A DNA stretch of 47,451 nucleotides from a virus (IMGVR_UViG_3300018048_002465:1-47451); one strand, 5' to 3'; counted from the stretch's first letter, positions 1 through 6,543 are shown. Notes: a model not told the origin generated them from the letters alone. A program made the numbers and translations.

Positions 1-84
1 AAAAAAAGAGAAAAGAAAAATTACTTACTTAACCATAATGGTAAAAGGTATAAATCAAATACATTTATAGGATTACTTTGGAGC

Positions 85-161
85 TTTTTGCTGTCTAAGA
101 CAAGCTGAAACTTCTTATAGAAAAATCATATAATAAGCGTCTAACTATGTTAGGCGCTTTT
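85..161 (+). ncRNA. Candidate structured RNA ending in a terminator
   Basis: This non-coding stretch lies upstream of the first gene. It contains TAAGACAAGC at 96-105, followed by an A-rich spacer and the terminator hairpin at 135-161. The same ten bases recur at 11177-11186, again just upstream of a terminator hairpin and with a similar flank (AAACTTCT here, AAACTCT there). Bases 1-84 hold a short palindrome (ACCAT-A-ATGGT near 35-45) but no open frame that I trust. It could be the 3' end of an upstream transcript or a small RNA; the call rests only on the repeat and the terminator. Confidence 0.2.
135..161 (+). terminator. Intrinsic terminator
   Basis: An 11-bp stem (135-145 with 149-159, one G-T pair) closes a 3-base loop and is followed by a short T run. 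It sits 15 bases before the exonuclease start, so it ends the transcript entering from the left. Confidence 0.6.
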
Positions 162-175
162 AAGTTTATAAAGAT

Positions 176-919
176 ATGTACGAAGTTAGTGAATTAAAAC
201 AAATGGTTTTCATTGATATTGAAACCACCACCGGCAAAAAAAATTATCAAGAAGTAATTGATGATAATCCAGCACTTGATCAATATTGGGAATTAAAATC
301 AAAACAATTAAGGACTGCAGAGCCAGAAGAGCTTAAAGATCTTTCAAAGGATCAAATGTATCCAAAAATGGCCGGGTTATATCCTGAGTGGGGTAAAATT
401 GTTTGCATTTCAATTGGTCAAATTAAGTTTGACGAAATAGGAAACGTTATTTCATTTAATGCTAAGTCTTTTTATGATGACGATGAAAAGGTTTTACTTG
501 AAGAATTTAATGATACTGCTCGTAAAATCATGTCTAAATATCCTCAGATGATATGGGCTGGTCATAACGTCAAAGGATTTGATTTACCATACATTGTTAA
601 AAGGTCGCTTGTTCACGGACTTTTAGTACCAAAAGCATTTCATCTTCATAAGCAAAAACCTTGGGAAAATTGCCTGCTAGACACACAAGATGTTTGGAAA
701 TTTGGAGGATGGAACAGCGCTAAGCTTGGTTTAATTTCAGAAATTTTAGGAGTACCAAGTCCAAAACAAGATCTAGAGGGAAGTATGGTATCTCAAGTCT
801 ATTGGGAAGGAGGAAACCTTGAGCGTATTAAAGATTATTGCGAGATGGATATTGAAGCTACCGCAAATATCATGCTAAAGATTTCAAATCTACCTCTTAT
901 TCCCAATGCTTCATTTTAG
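176..919 (+). CDS. DnaQ-like 3'-5' exonuclease (PolB exonuclease-domain family)
   Basis: This is a predicted stand-alone 3'-5' DNA exonuclease of the RNase H-like fold, resembling the exonuclease domain of family B polymerases. The metal-binding motifs are visible: Exo I as D14-I-E16, Exo II as H130-N..F-D136, and Exo III as Y221-C-E-M-D225. There is no polymerase domain in the 247 residues, so it should act in trans, in proofreading or in trimming ends during replication, recombination or repair. The ATG has no Shine-Dalgarno sequence and follows a terminator closely. The next gene is 150 bases away behind a regulatory inverted repeat. The family assignment is solid; the pathway is inferred. 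Confidence 0.8.
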   Translation: MYEVSELKQMVFIDIETTTGKKNYQEVIDDNPALDQYWELKSKQLRTAEPEELKDLSKDQMYPKMAGLYPEWGKIVCISIGQIKFDEIGNVISFNAKSFYDDDEKVLLEEFNDTARKIMSKYPQMIWAGHNVKGFDLPYIVKRSLVHGLLVPKAFHLHKQKPWENCLLDTQDVWKFGGWNSAKLGLISEILGVPSPKQDLEGSMVSQVYWEGGNLERIKDYCEMDIEATANIMLKISNLPLIPNASF

Positions 920-1003
920 TGACAAAAAGTCATTAAGCGCTTGCGTTAAATGACACATCGTCATAACCTTAATTACATATATGTAAATGTGTCATTTTAG
1001 TGA
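911..1003 (+). promoter_or_regulatory. Inverted and direct repeats upstream of hsp20
   Basis: The gap between the exonuclease and hsp20 holds an 11-bp perfect inverted repeat (948-958 with 987-997, AAATGACACAT). It also holds a 12-base direct repeat (TCATTTTAGTGA at 911-922 and 992-1003) and a small TGAC-A5-GTCA hairpin near 920-933. There is no T run after the long stem, so it looks more like an operator or mRNA leader structure than a terminator. A possible promoter core (AGATATAGTATA) lies near 1020-1031. Confidence 0.4.
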
Positions 1004-1069
1004 AACTGGTATAGTTTTTTAGATATAGTATATGTCCAATAACGGACCAATAACCAAAAACTAAATAAT

Positions 1070-1402
1070 ATGTACTACAAAAACATTTTTGACTTATTTG
1101 ATGAATCGTTCTTTGGAACAACTAGAACGAGAACAACTACGACAGTAGATGGTAAAACTTATGAAATGGCTCTTCCAGGATTTTCAAAAGAAGATGTCAA
1201 AGTAGAGGTTGAGGGTACTATCTTATCAATTTTTGCTGAAATTGAAGAAAGCAAAGAAACTAAATGGAGACATTCGTTTCATAAAAGATTTGAGCTTCCT
1301 AACAATGTAGATCCTGAGCAAGTAGAAGCTAAAATGGAAAATGGAATTCTTAGTCTTTCTTTTGGGAAAAGCAAAGAATCAAAAAAAATTACAATTTTGT
1401 AA
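1070..1402 (+). CDS. hsp20: Small heat shock protein (Hsp20/alpha-crystallin)
   Basis: This is an ATP-independent holdase that binds unfolding proteins. The 110 residues are nearly all alpha-crystallin domain. The family's LPGFxKEDVxVxVE strand (about 35-48) is visible, as is the C-terminal VEAKMENGILSLSF block with the conserved ENGxLxL signature. The final IxI motif (K-I-T-I-L) used for oligomer contacts is present at the very end. Hsp20 genes are common in marine T4-like phages. It stands alone between a 150-base leader with strong repeats and its own terminator, so it is probably regulated separately. A DnaJ gene lies 1.1 kb downstream. Confidence 0.9.
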   Translation: MYYKNIFDLFDESFFGTTRTRTTTTVDGKTYEMALPGFSKEDVKVEVEGTILSIFAEIEESKETKWRHSFHKRFELPNNVDPEQVEAKMENGILSLSFGKSKESKKITIL

Positions 1403-1411
1403 AAATAATTT

Positions 1412-1441
1412 AGCCGGCATTTTTTTATGTCGGCTTTTTTT
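1412..1441 (+). terminator. Intrinsic terminator after hsp20
   Basis: A 9-bp stem (1412-1420 with 1427-1435, one G-T pair) and a T loop are followed by seven or more T residues. The hairpin overlaps the first block of the promoter element at 1419-1451, so the end of one unit and the start of the next share sequence. Confidence 0.8.
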
Positions 1442-1451
1442 ATTATATTAG
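1419..1451 (+). promoter_or_regulatory. Bipartite promoter element, copy 1
   Basis: Block ATTTTTTTATGTC (1419-1431), 11 bases, then TTATATTAG (1443-1451). The same blocks and spacing occur at 6511, 7430 (variant) and 11848. TATATTAG is one base from the Bacteroidota -7 consensus TAnnTTTG. The first ATG downstream is at 1482. Confidence 0.5.
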
Positions 1452-1481
1452 CTATATAACGTTAAGACAAATAGATATAGT

Positions 1482-1655
1482 ATGGAGATTGGAGATTGGG
1501 TAATTCCAAAAAATCAAAAAGTAATCACACAGATTGAAGAGATTGAAGTATATCCACAGAATACTGTTGTATACACATCAGATAGAAAAGCTTATTCTAT
1601 AAGTGACCTGATGACACTAGAGAAGGTATATAAACTTGAAACTAATAAGAAATAA
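1482..1655 (+). CDS. Small protein of unknown function (57 aa)
   Basis: This frame runs from ATG at 1482 to TAA at 1655. It starts MEIGDWVIPKNQKVITQIEE and ends in a lysine-rich tail. The composition (short alternating hydrophobic strands, VYPQNTVVYT) suggests a small beta-rich domain, reminiscent of KOW or SH3-like barrels in phage peptides, but I recognise no family. It lies 30 bases after promoter copy 1 and 3 bases before the next start, so it is probably the first gene of this operon. Confidence 0.5.
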   Translation: MEIGDWVIPKNQKVITQIEEIEVYPQNTVVYTSDRKAYSISDLMTLEKVYKLETNKK

Positions 1656-1658
1656 ATT

Positions 1659-1955
1659 ATGGACGATAATTTTGATTTTGATCAGTACATGGAAAACTCT
1701 GAAAATGAGTTTAATTCAAAGCTTGAAGAGTGGCAAGAACGCCTGATGAAAGAGGCTATTGAAACAAATTATAAAAAGATTTCTGAAAATGGAATCGCAG
1801 ATTGGCATTTGCGAAACATGGATGATGACGATCTAGCAAACTTACATAATACTCTTCAAATCATGCTAGACTATTTTGAAGAATCGGAAGAATATGAAAA
1901 GTGTAAAGTAGTATACGATAGCATGATAAAGGTACAAGATCTTTTAGTTGCTTGA
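1659..1955 (+). CDS. Unknown protein with C-terminal EEYEKC motif (copy A)
   Basis: This is an acidic 98-residue protein that I cannot assign to a function. Its C-terminus, near residues 71-83, reads DYFEESEEYEKC followed by a hydrophobic helix. The same block closes two neighbouring small proteins at 3289-3546 and 3840-4124, so this is one of three local paralogues or proteins with a shared module. The rest of the three proteins is not obviously alike. It ends 50 bases before a strong terminator. Confidence 0.7.
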   Translation: MDDNFDFDQYMENSENEFNSKLEEWQERLMKEAIETNYKKISENGIADWHLRNMDDDDLANLHNTLQIMLDYFEESEEYEKCKVVYDSMIKVQDLLVA

Positions 1956-2005
1956 TAAATATAATGCAATAAGGGTGCTATCTAGCCCTTATATGGCCCC
2001 CGTCG

Positions 2006-2034
2006 AAGAGGACCCTAATGGGTCCTCTTTTTTT
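2006..2034 (+). terminator. Strong intrinsic terminator
   Basis: A 9-10 bp GC-rich stem (AGAGGACCC at 2007-2015 with GGGTCCTCT at 2020-2028) closes a TAAT loop and is followed by a run of T. A second, weaker hairpin (about 1966-1990) precedes it. It ends the operon that begins at 1482. Confidence 0.85.
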
Positions 2035-2042
2035 GATATATA
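2035..2042 (+). promoter_or_regulatory. GATATATA late-promoter-like element
   Basis: GATATATAGAATATG runs directly into the start codon at 2047. The same ATATATAGAATATG string precedes the gene at 13953. It resembles the T4 late promoter core TATAAATA. If it is a -10 box, the mRNA would be nearly leaderless. Confidence 0.4.
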
Positions 2043-2046
2043 GAAT

Positions 2047-2313
2047 ATGAAGCATGTAAAACTATTTGAAGAATTCAGAGCTGATCTAAAAGACGAGGAT
2101 GAAAGAATGATAAAAATCAGACACTTTCATGGTTCAGTTAGAGATTTAGACGATTGGCTAAAAGATAAAGTAGGAGAAACAAATCCATATAAGGATACTA
2201 TAATGGTAAATGGTCCACATAGAGGTGAAAAGGATCATTCATTACCTTATCAGGATTTTCAAAATGGAAAATCAATGTTAGTAAAAAATCGTTATGGAAG
2301 AGAAAACAGCTAA
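2047..2313 (+). CDS. Putative head-packaged protein with capsid-targeting leader
   Basis: This is an 88-residue protein whose N-terminus, MKHVKLFEEFRADLKDE, matches the leader shared by eight other proteins here (11277 and 13953-18299). Such MKx-x-x-F/E-x-F leaders are the capsid-targeting sequences of T4-like internal head proteins, which the prohead protease usually removes after an (I/L/V)-x-E motif. In this member the usual E cleavage residue is not obvious. The remainder is charged, with no known domain. It has its own late-type element and follows a terminator. Its last 20 bases overlap the next gene. Packaging is inferred from the leader. Confidence 0.65.
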   Translation: MKHVKLFEEFRADLKDEDERMIKIRHFHGSVRDLDDWLKDKVGETNPYKDTIMVNGPHRGEKDHSLPYQDFQNGKSMLVKNRYGRENS

Positions 2314-2485
2314 AGAATTAATAAAACAGCTTACAAGGATCGCAGATGCTCTTGAAAGATCTAATACTGTAGAAGAATCTAGAAATAAGAGAAGAATTAA
2401 ACTAGAGAGGCTACAAGAAAAAAGGTTAAAAACGGGATTAAAAGAAAAATCTAATCCTAAGAGGATCACGCCAAAATTAGATTAA
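2294..2485 (+). CDS. Small basic helical protein, unknown
   Basis: This 63-residue, lysine/arginine-rich protein is predicted to be almost wholly helical, with a heptad-like start (residues 3-25). The C-terminal half is strongly basic and may bind nucleic acid. It overlaps the end of the preceding gene by 20 bases and ends one base before dnaJ, which argues that it is a real member of that operon. No family is recognised. Confidence 0.5.
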   Translation: MEEKTAKELIKQLTRIADALERSNTVEESRNKRRIKLERLQEKRLKTGLKEKSNPKRITPKLD

Positions 2486-2486
2486 C

Positions 2487-3296
2487 ATGTCTCACTACGA
2501 TATATTAGGCGTTGAAAAGACTGCAACTCAGGATGAAATTAAAAAGGCTTATAGAAAATTAAGTAAGCAATATCATCCAGATATAAATGGAGGAGATGAT
2601 TCGAGATTTAAAGAGATTGCAGCAGCATACGATATTTTAGGTGACTCTGAAAAAAGAACCAAGTATGATTCTCAGCAGAGTGGTCATGACTTTTTTAGTC
2701 AGTTTGCAAAGGGCAAAGGCCAAAATCATTCAATGTCAGATATATTCGATCAATTTTTTGGAGGACAATTTAGACAGCAAGATCCGCAAAAAGGCCCTGA
2801 TTACAGGGTAGATATGCACGTCTCTTTTGAAGAAGCGTTTAGCGGAACAAAAAAAGAATTTACTATTAATGGTCAAAATCTATCAATCAATTTTGGACCT
2901 GGTTTAAAAACTGGACAAAAATTTAAACTTAAAGGTAAAGGAGGACCACATCCATATAATAGTAATCTGCCAAATGGTGATGTTATAGTTCATATTCAAG
3001 TAATGATCGACGCTAGATTTATTTTACAAGGAAATGATATTTGGATCGAACATACTCTTCCATGGTGGGACATCATGTCAGGTTGTAAAATCATAGGATG
3101 GACTCCAGAAGGTCAGATATCGATTAATGTTCCCAAAGGAAGTAAGCCAGGAGGAACTCTTAGAATAAAAGGCAAAGGATTTCCGATATATAATACAGAT
3201 GGTCGAGGTGATCTTTTATGTAAGGTAAATGGGTTTTATCCTGAGCTAAATGACGATCAAATTGACTTGATAGAAAAAATAAAAGAACATGGATAG
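2487..3296 (+). CDS. dnaJ: DnaJ/Hsp40 co-chaperone (type II, CbpA-like)
   Basis: This J-domain co-chaperone should stimulate host DnaK. The J domain fills residues 1-62, with the HPD tripeptide at 30-32. A short G/F- and Q-rich linker (about 65-105) follows, then the two C-terminal substrate-binding beta domains (about 108-260). The CxxCxGxG zinc-finger repeats of full DnaJ are absent, so it is the shorter CbpA type. T4 uses host DnaK/DnaJ little, so a phage-encoded J protein is notable. It could retarget host DnaK to capsid or tail proteins or to replication complexes. It overlaps the next gene by 8 bases. Confidence 0.92.
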   Translation: MSHYDILGVEKTATQDEIKKAYRKLSKQYHPDINGGDDSRFKEIAAAYDILGDSEKRTKYDSQQSGHDFFSQFAKGKGQNHSMSDIFDQFFGGQFRQQDPQKGPDYRVDMHVSFEEAFSGTKKEFTINGQNLSINFGPGLKTGQKFKLKGKGGPHPYNSNLPNGDVIVHIQVMIDARFILQGNDIWIEHTLPWWDIMSGCKIIGWTPEGQISINVPKGSKPGGTLRIKGKGFPIYNTDGRGDLLCKVNGFYPELNDDQIDLIEKIKEHG

Positions 3297-3546
3297 TTTA
3301 TTTTATAGTTTTGCGGGATCTAATAGTTGGGCGTTCAGTGCAATTATTAATGGCCTAATAGATAAAGATGGATCATATAATATAATTTATGACGCTATCA
3401 TTAAACATCCATCATATGTGATTTTATCAGACGGTGAAGCATCTCATAAAATTAAAGTGATTGATAAAATCATTAACCACTATGAGCAAAAGGAAGAATA
3501 CGAAAAATGCGCAGCGTTACTAAACATTAAAAATAGTATCTTATAA
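3289..3546 (+). CDS. Unknown protein with C-terminal EEYEKC motif (copy B)
   Basis: This 85-residue protein ends in a helix reading INHYEQKEEYEKC (about residues 62-74) followed by a short LLNIKNSIL tail, as in copies A (1659) and C (3840). The N-terminal two thirds share nothing obvious with the other copies. It sits between dnaJ and the bS21 gene, overlapping the first by 8 bases and leaving 2 bases before the second, so all three are probably co-translated. Function unknown. Confidence 0.65.
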   Translation: MDSLFYSFAGSNSWAFSAIINGLIDKDGSYNIIYDAIIKHPSYVILSDGEASHKIKVIDKIINHYEQKEEYEKCAALLNIKNSIL

Positions 3547-3548
3547 AC

Positions 3549-3734
3549 ATGCTCATAGTAAAGGTAGATAAAAAGGGAGGTATTGAAAAGGCTCTTAAAC
3601 GATATAAATCAAAGGTCATTAAGACTAAACAATTAAAAGAACTTAGAGACCAGCAACAGTTTGAAAAGAATTCTCAGAAAAAGCGCAAAAAGATGGCTAA
3701 AGCCAAATATGTCCAAAAGAAATTTGGAAGCTGA
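3549..3734 (+). CDS. rpsU: Ribosomal protein bS21 homologue
   Basis: This 61-residue basic protein has the bS21 pattern. A short strand MLIVKVDKKG is followed by IEKALKRYKSKV, a KELRxxQQFEK helix, a second lysine-rich helix (KKRKKMAKAKYVQKK) and Y54. It is close to full length for the family. Bacterial bS21 sits on the 30S platform near the 3' end of 16S rRNA. In flavobacterial ribosomes, as I recall, bS21 helps to sequester the anti-Shine-Dalgarno sequence, with a contacting tyrosine at about this position. Phages, including marine T4-like ones, are known to carry bS21. There is no Shine-Dalgarno sequence upstream. A second translation factor, the S1-like protein, is encoded at 30566. Confidence 0.85.
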   Translation: MLIVKVDKKGGIEKALKRYKSKVIKTKQLKELRDQQQFEKNSQKKRKKMAKAKYVQKKFGS

Positions 3735-3771
3735 TAATCAGATAATATTAAAATATTTTGCATCCGTAGTA

Positions 3772-3811
3772 ACCTATATTATATCCATTTGGAATATATA
3801 ACTCAATAGGT
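3772..3811 (+). promoter_or_regulatory. Hairpin in the leader between rpsU and the next gene
   Basis: The 105-base gap after rpsU contains an outer stem ACCTAT (3772-3777) with ATAGGT (3806-3811). Inside it is a stem TATATCC-attt-GGAATATA with one bulged A. There is no T run. A degenerate relative of the bipartite promoter (TATTTTGCATC, about 10 bases, TATATTATA) overlaps its left arm. It may be a structured 5' leader of the gene at 3840. Confidence 0.3.
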
Positions 3812-3839
3812 AAATAAATGCTAATCCAAAGATTGCATT

Positions 3840-4124
3840 ATGAAAAACACGGAAACCATCACAATGAGCGAATACGTTTCAAACTCAGACAGGGATAGCC
3901 TGATGAGAGCATCCTACTATCAAATCACAAGAAATTTTACTAAAACTGTAAATCGCTTCATCGTGTTTAAAGATAACGATCGACTTATAGAAATACCACA
4001 TGGTATTGGACAGCGATCTAAATTTATAGACCTAATGATAGAGTACTTTGAAAAATTAGAAGAATATGAAAAGTGCAATAAACTGATGAAGTTAAAGGAG
4101 CTTGTTATTATGGCAGGCAACTAA
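3840..4124 (+). CDS. Unknown protein with C-terminal EEYEKC motif (copy C)
   Basis: This 94-residue protein carries a C-terminal block IEYFEKLEEYEKC (about residues 65-77) followed by a lysine/leucine helix, the third copy of the module. Its first 40 residues are polar and unlike copies A and B. It follows a structured 105-base leader and is 23 bases before phoH. The chance of three such ends arising within 2.5 kb is small, so a shared binding role is likely, but no partner can be named. Confidence 0.65.
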   Translation: MKNTETITMSEYVSNSDRDSLMRASYYQITRNFTKTVNRFIVFKDNDRLIEIPHGIGQRSKFIDLMIEYFEKLEEYEKCNKLMKLKELVIMAGN

Positions 4125-4147
4125 ATTTAAATCTTAAACTACAATAC

Positions 4148-4834
4148 ATGCCAAGAGGACAAAGAAGTTCAAATACGAACCAGCAAGATAAACTTAAAAA
4201 TGTACAATTAAGACAATCTCAAAGAAAATATTTAAATACTATAGAATCTAATGAAATAACTTTTTGTTATGGTCCAGCTGGAACATCAAAGACATTTACA
4301 GCATGTTATGCTGGATTAAAATTACTACAAGAACGAAAGATTAAAGAAATAGTACTTTGTAAACCTATTCAAGAAGCTGGCGAAAAGTTAGGATTTCTAC
4401 CTGGAGATAAAGAAGATAAGGTAGATCCATATATGAAATCATATAAATCTAACATCGAAAAAATAATTGGAATCGAAGAAACAAAGGTTTTATTTGACAA
4501 AAAAATTATTCGTTTTGAACCTCTTGCATATATGAGAGGAGACACATTTGATGATGCTCTTATGATACTAGACGAAGCACAAAATGCTACATTTAAACAA
4601 CTAATGTTATTTGTAACTAGAATGGGAAGAGATTCTAAAGTAATTGTGACTGGAGATGTAAGTCAACATGATATTGCAGCATCTAGAGTTTCTCTTCCTG
4701 ATTTTATCTCATTGATTGAAAGTATTAGAGGAATAGGTAAACATATATTTACCGAAGCAGATATAGTTCGCGCTAAAATTTTACAAGATATAGTAAAGCG
4801 ATACGACAAATGGAGAACAGAAAACGAGAAATAA
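4148..4834 (+). CDS. phoH: PhoH-family P-loop ATPase
   Basis: PhoH-like proteins are P-loop NTPases related to superfamily 1 helicases and are often linked to RNA metabolism or phosphate stress. They are very frequent in marine phages. Walker A is GPAGTSKT (42-49), Walker B is MILDEAQN (about 139-146), and a sensor-like VTGDVSQHD follows near 166. At 228 residues it is one compact domain without the PIN or KH additions of longer homologues. The basic N-terminal tail may bind nucleic acid. The last 25 bases overlap the acetyltransferase start. RNase HII lies two genes on, giving an RNA-related neighbourhood. The cellular role of PhoH in phages is not settled. Confidence 0.9.
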   Translation: MPRGQRSSNTNQQDKLKNVQLRQSQRKYLNTIESNEITFCYGPAGTSKTFTACYAGLKLLQERKIKEIVLCKPIQEAGEKLGFLPGDKEDKVDPYMKSYKSNIEKIIGIEETKVLFDKKIIRFEPLAYMRGDTFDDALMILDEAQNATFKQLMLFVTRMGRDSKVIVTGDVSQHDIAASRVSLPDFISLIESIRGIGKHIFTEADIVRAKILQDIVKRYDKWRTENEK

Positions 4835-5247
4835 TTATTAGAGAGGCAATTGGTGAAGATCTAAATAGGATTTCAGAAATTTATAGCCAACATTTTGGGC
4901 ATACAGAGCCAGCAATAAGCCAATGGTGGAAAATCCAATCAGATAATAATATTCAATATATTGTTGCGACAATTGATGATAACGTAGTTGGAGTTTCTAG
5001 CTTAATAACAATTAATAAGTTAATTAGGTCTGGAAACAGAGTGGCTCTTATAGAAGATGTTGCAGTAGACGAAAAATATATTGGATATGGTGTCGGTAAA
5101 GAAATGATAGAATATCTTAAAGAGCTAGCATTAACAAAGAAGTGTTATAAAACTATCCTTAATTGCTCTGATGAAAATATTGGATTTTATGAAAAATGCG
5201 GATTTTACCGTTCAGAAAATCAAATGAGGTGGGATAGACCAAAGTAG
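4810..5247 (+). CDS. GNAT-family N-acetyltransferase
   Basis: This predicted acetyl-CoA-dependent acetyltransferase has 145 residues covering one GNAT domain. The V-A-V-D-E-K-Y strand (about 84-90) is followed by IGYGVGKEM (91-99), which matches the R/Q-x-x-G-x-G/A acetyl-CoA loop with Y in place of the usual arginine or glutamine. A late NxxxxxFYEKCGF segment (about 124-134) is the typical C-terminal signature. The substrate cannot be read from sequence. Phage GNATs can modify host proteins or small molecules. It overlaps phoH by 25 bases. Confidence 0.8.
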   Translation: MENRKREIIIREAIGEDLNRISEIYSQHFGHTEPAISQWWKIQSDNNIQYIVATIDDNVVGVSSLITINKLIRSGNRVALIEDVAVDEKYIGYGVGKEMIEYLKELALTKKCYKTILNCSDENIGFYEKCGFYRSENQMRWDRPK

Positions 5248-5296
5248 ATTAATAAACTTTTCATAATGCGATCATATAAAATTAAAGATCGCTTAA

Positions 5297-5923
5297 ATGA
5301 AAAAAATACTTCTTAAATCAAGTTTACACGGAGATTTAAATACTGTCGAAATTGGAGTCGATGAAGCTGGAAGAGGAGCACTTGCTGGGCCAGTAACAGT
5401 AGCAGCATGTATCATGCCCTTTGGGTTTCAGCATGAGCTTATTAAAGATAGCAAACTTTTAAATGAAAGTCAACGCGCAGAAGCTCGACAGCTGGTGTTA
5501 GATAATGCAATTGCGTACCATATAGAGCACATTCCAGTAGAACAGATTGAATCAACAAATATTCTAAAGGCAACTTTGACCGGAATGGAAAAATGCCTTC
5601 GCGAAGTATATAAAGACCGGGAATTTGATTTTGTTTTAGTAGATGGCGATCAATTTCATGGGTTTGAAGGAGTACCATATAAAACTGTAATTGGAGGAGA
5701 TAATCTATATGTTCCTATTGCAGCTGCTTCTATTTTGGCAAAAACAGAAAGAGACATGCTTATGAAAGTTTTAAGTAAAGATTTTATGGAATATGGATGG
5801 GGAAGTAATAAAGGATATGGCACAGCTCAACATCGGAAAGCAATTGAAAATTCTGGAGCAACTGAACACCATAGACCCTCATTTATTAGCCATATGTTAA
5901 CAAAAACCTCAACCCTATTTTGA
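5297..5923 (+). CDS. rnhB: Ribonuclease HII
   Basis: It cleaves the RNA strand of RNA-DNA hybrids and can remove single ribonucleotides. Motif I is GVDEAGRG (20-27, catalytic D22 and E23). The third acid is D116 in LVDGD, a late LAKTERD segment holds the fourth, and the family's GYGT..H...........HRPSF end is present. At 208 residues it is full length. T4 itself uses a different nuclease (Rnh, of the FEN type) for primer removal, so this is a non-homologous replacement or addition. A small GCGATC/GATCGC hairpin (5268-5273, 5287-5292) lies against the start codon. The TGA overlaps the next TTG start. Confidence 0.93.
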   Translation: MKKILLKSSLHGDLNTVEIGVDEAGRGALAGPVTVAACIMPFGFQHELIKDSKLLNESQRAEARQLVLDNAIAYHIEHIPVEQIESTNILKATLTGMEKCLREVYKDREFDFVLVDGDQFHGFEGVPYKTVIGGDNLYVPIAAASILAKTERDMLMKVLSKDFMEYGWGSNKGYGTAQHRKAIENSGATEHHRPSFISHMLTKTSTLF

Positions 5924-6261
5924 AGCTTTTCTACGGTTTTTTACTATTTTTTCTAGGACAAGGTCTTATTTGGATTCAAACTAATGGTCAATTTATTTGG
6001 CCATGGTTTAAGAAGAATCCCTGGTTAATTTCTTTTGGGTTTGGTGGTATTATCAGTTATATTTTAATACATGCAACTAGAATGGTAGTTACTCATTTTG
6101 ACGGACTATTGTGGCCCGGTAGGTTTATTGGGTTTGCTAGCGGAATGCTGGTATTTGCTACAATGACATACTATTTAATGGGAGAATCTATTACTTTAAA
6201 GACGGGAGTTTCTTTATTACTAGCAAGTGCGCTAATAGCAATACAATTATTTTGGAAATGA
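5920..6261 (+). CDS. Four-helix membrane protein, unknown
   Basis: This 113-residue hydrophobic protein has about four transmembrane segments (roughly 2-18, 34-50, 64-84, 92-111). It appears to start at TTG at 5920, overlapping the stop of rnhB. No ATG is available until after the second helix, so the TTG start or read-through coupling is preferred. No family is recognised. Small inner-membrane proteins are usual in T4-like early regions and may act in host takeover or lysis control. Confidence 0.6.
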   Translation: MKLFYGFLLFFLGQGLIWIQTNGQFIWPWFKKNPWLISFGFGGIISYILIHATRMVVTHFDGLLWPGRFIGFASGMLVFATMTYYLMGESITLKTGVSLLLASALIAIQLFWK

Positions 6262-6494
6262 ATATGAATTTACCTGAAACAGATAAACCACTAACTGTAG
6301 TAGTGTATCAAAAACGGACAAATGGAAAGACGTATATGGCCGTTTCTGAAAAACACGTTGACATTATTAATAATGCAGCAGCAAGAAAACCGGTAATCCC
6401 ACATAACTATCAAATAATTGAATTAGGGATGGGTTCAAGCTTTATTAAAACCTGGATGGATAAGTACGGAATCAAAAAGTTTGAAATAGTTTAA
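6258..6494 (+). CDS. Unknown small protein (78 aa)
   Basis: I take ATG 6258, which overlaps the preceding stop as ATGA; a further in-frame ATG follows at 6264. The product has an alternating strand pattern (LTVVVYQKRTNGKTYMAVSE) and a helical end. No domain is recognised. It is the last gene before promoter copy 2. Confidence 0.5.
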   Translation: MNMNLPETDKPLTVVVYQKRTNGKTYMAVSEKHVDIINNAAARKPVIPHNYQIIELGMGSSFIKTWMDKYGIKKFEIV

Positions 6495-6500
6495 AAATAT

Positions 6501-6520
6501 TTCACTCCAGATTTTTTTAT
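6501..6520 (+). repeat. 20-base dispersed repeat, copy 1
   Basis: TTCACTCCAGATTTTTTTAT occurs here and again at 7420-7439, each just after a stop codon and running into the bipartite promoter. Similarity continues, with gaps, to the shared TACTGTAATTAA beyond the second promoter block. Confidence 0.8.
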
Positions 6521-6543
6521 GTCATGAAAAATGATTATATTAG
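6511..6543 (+). promoter_or_regulatory. Bipartite promoter element, copy 2
   Basis: ATTTTTTTATGTC (6511-6523), 11 bases, TTATATTAG (6535-6543). ATG follows 24 bases later at 6568. Spacing is identical to the copies at 1419 and 11848. Confidence 0.55.

Noticed and set aside
1966-1990. Hairpin AAGGGTGCTA/TAGCCCTT as a separate terminator
   Set aside because: It has a bulge and no T run; the strong terminator right after it explains termination.
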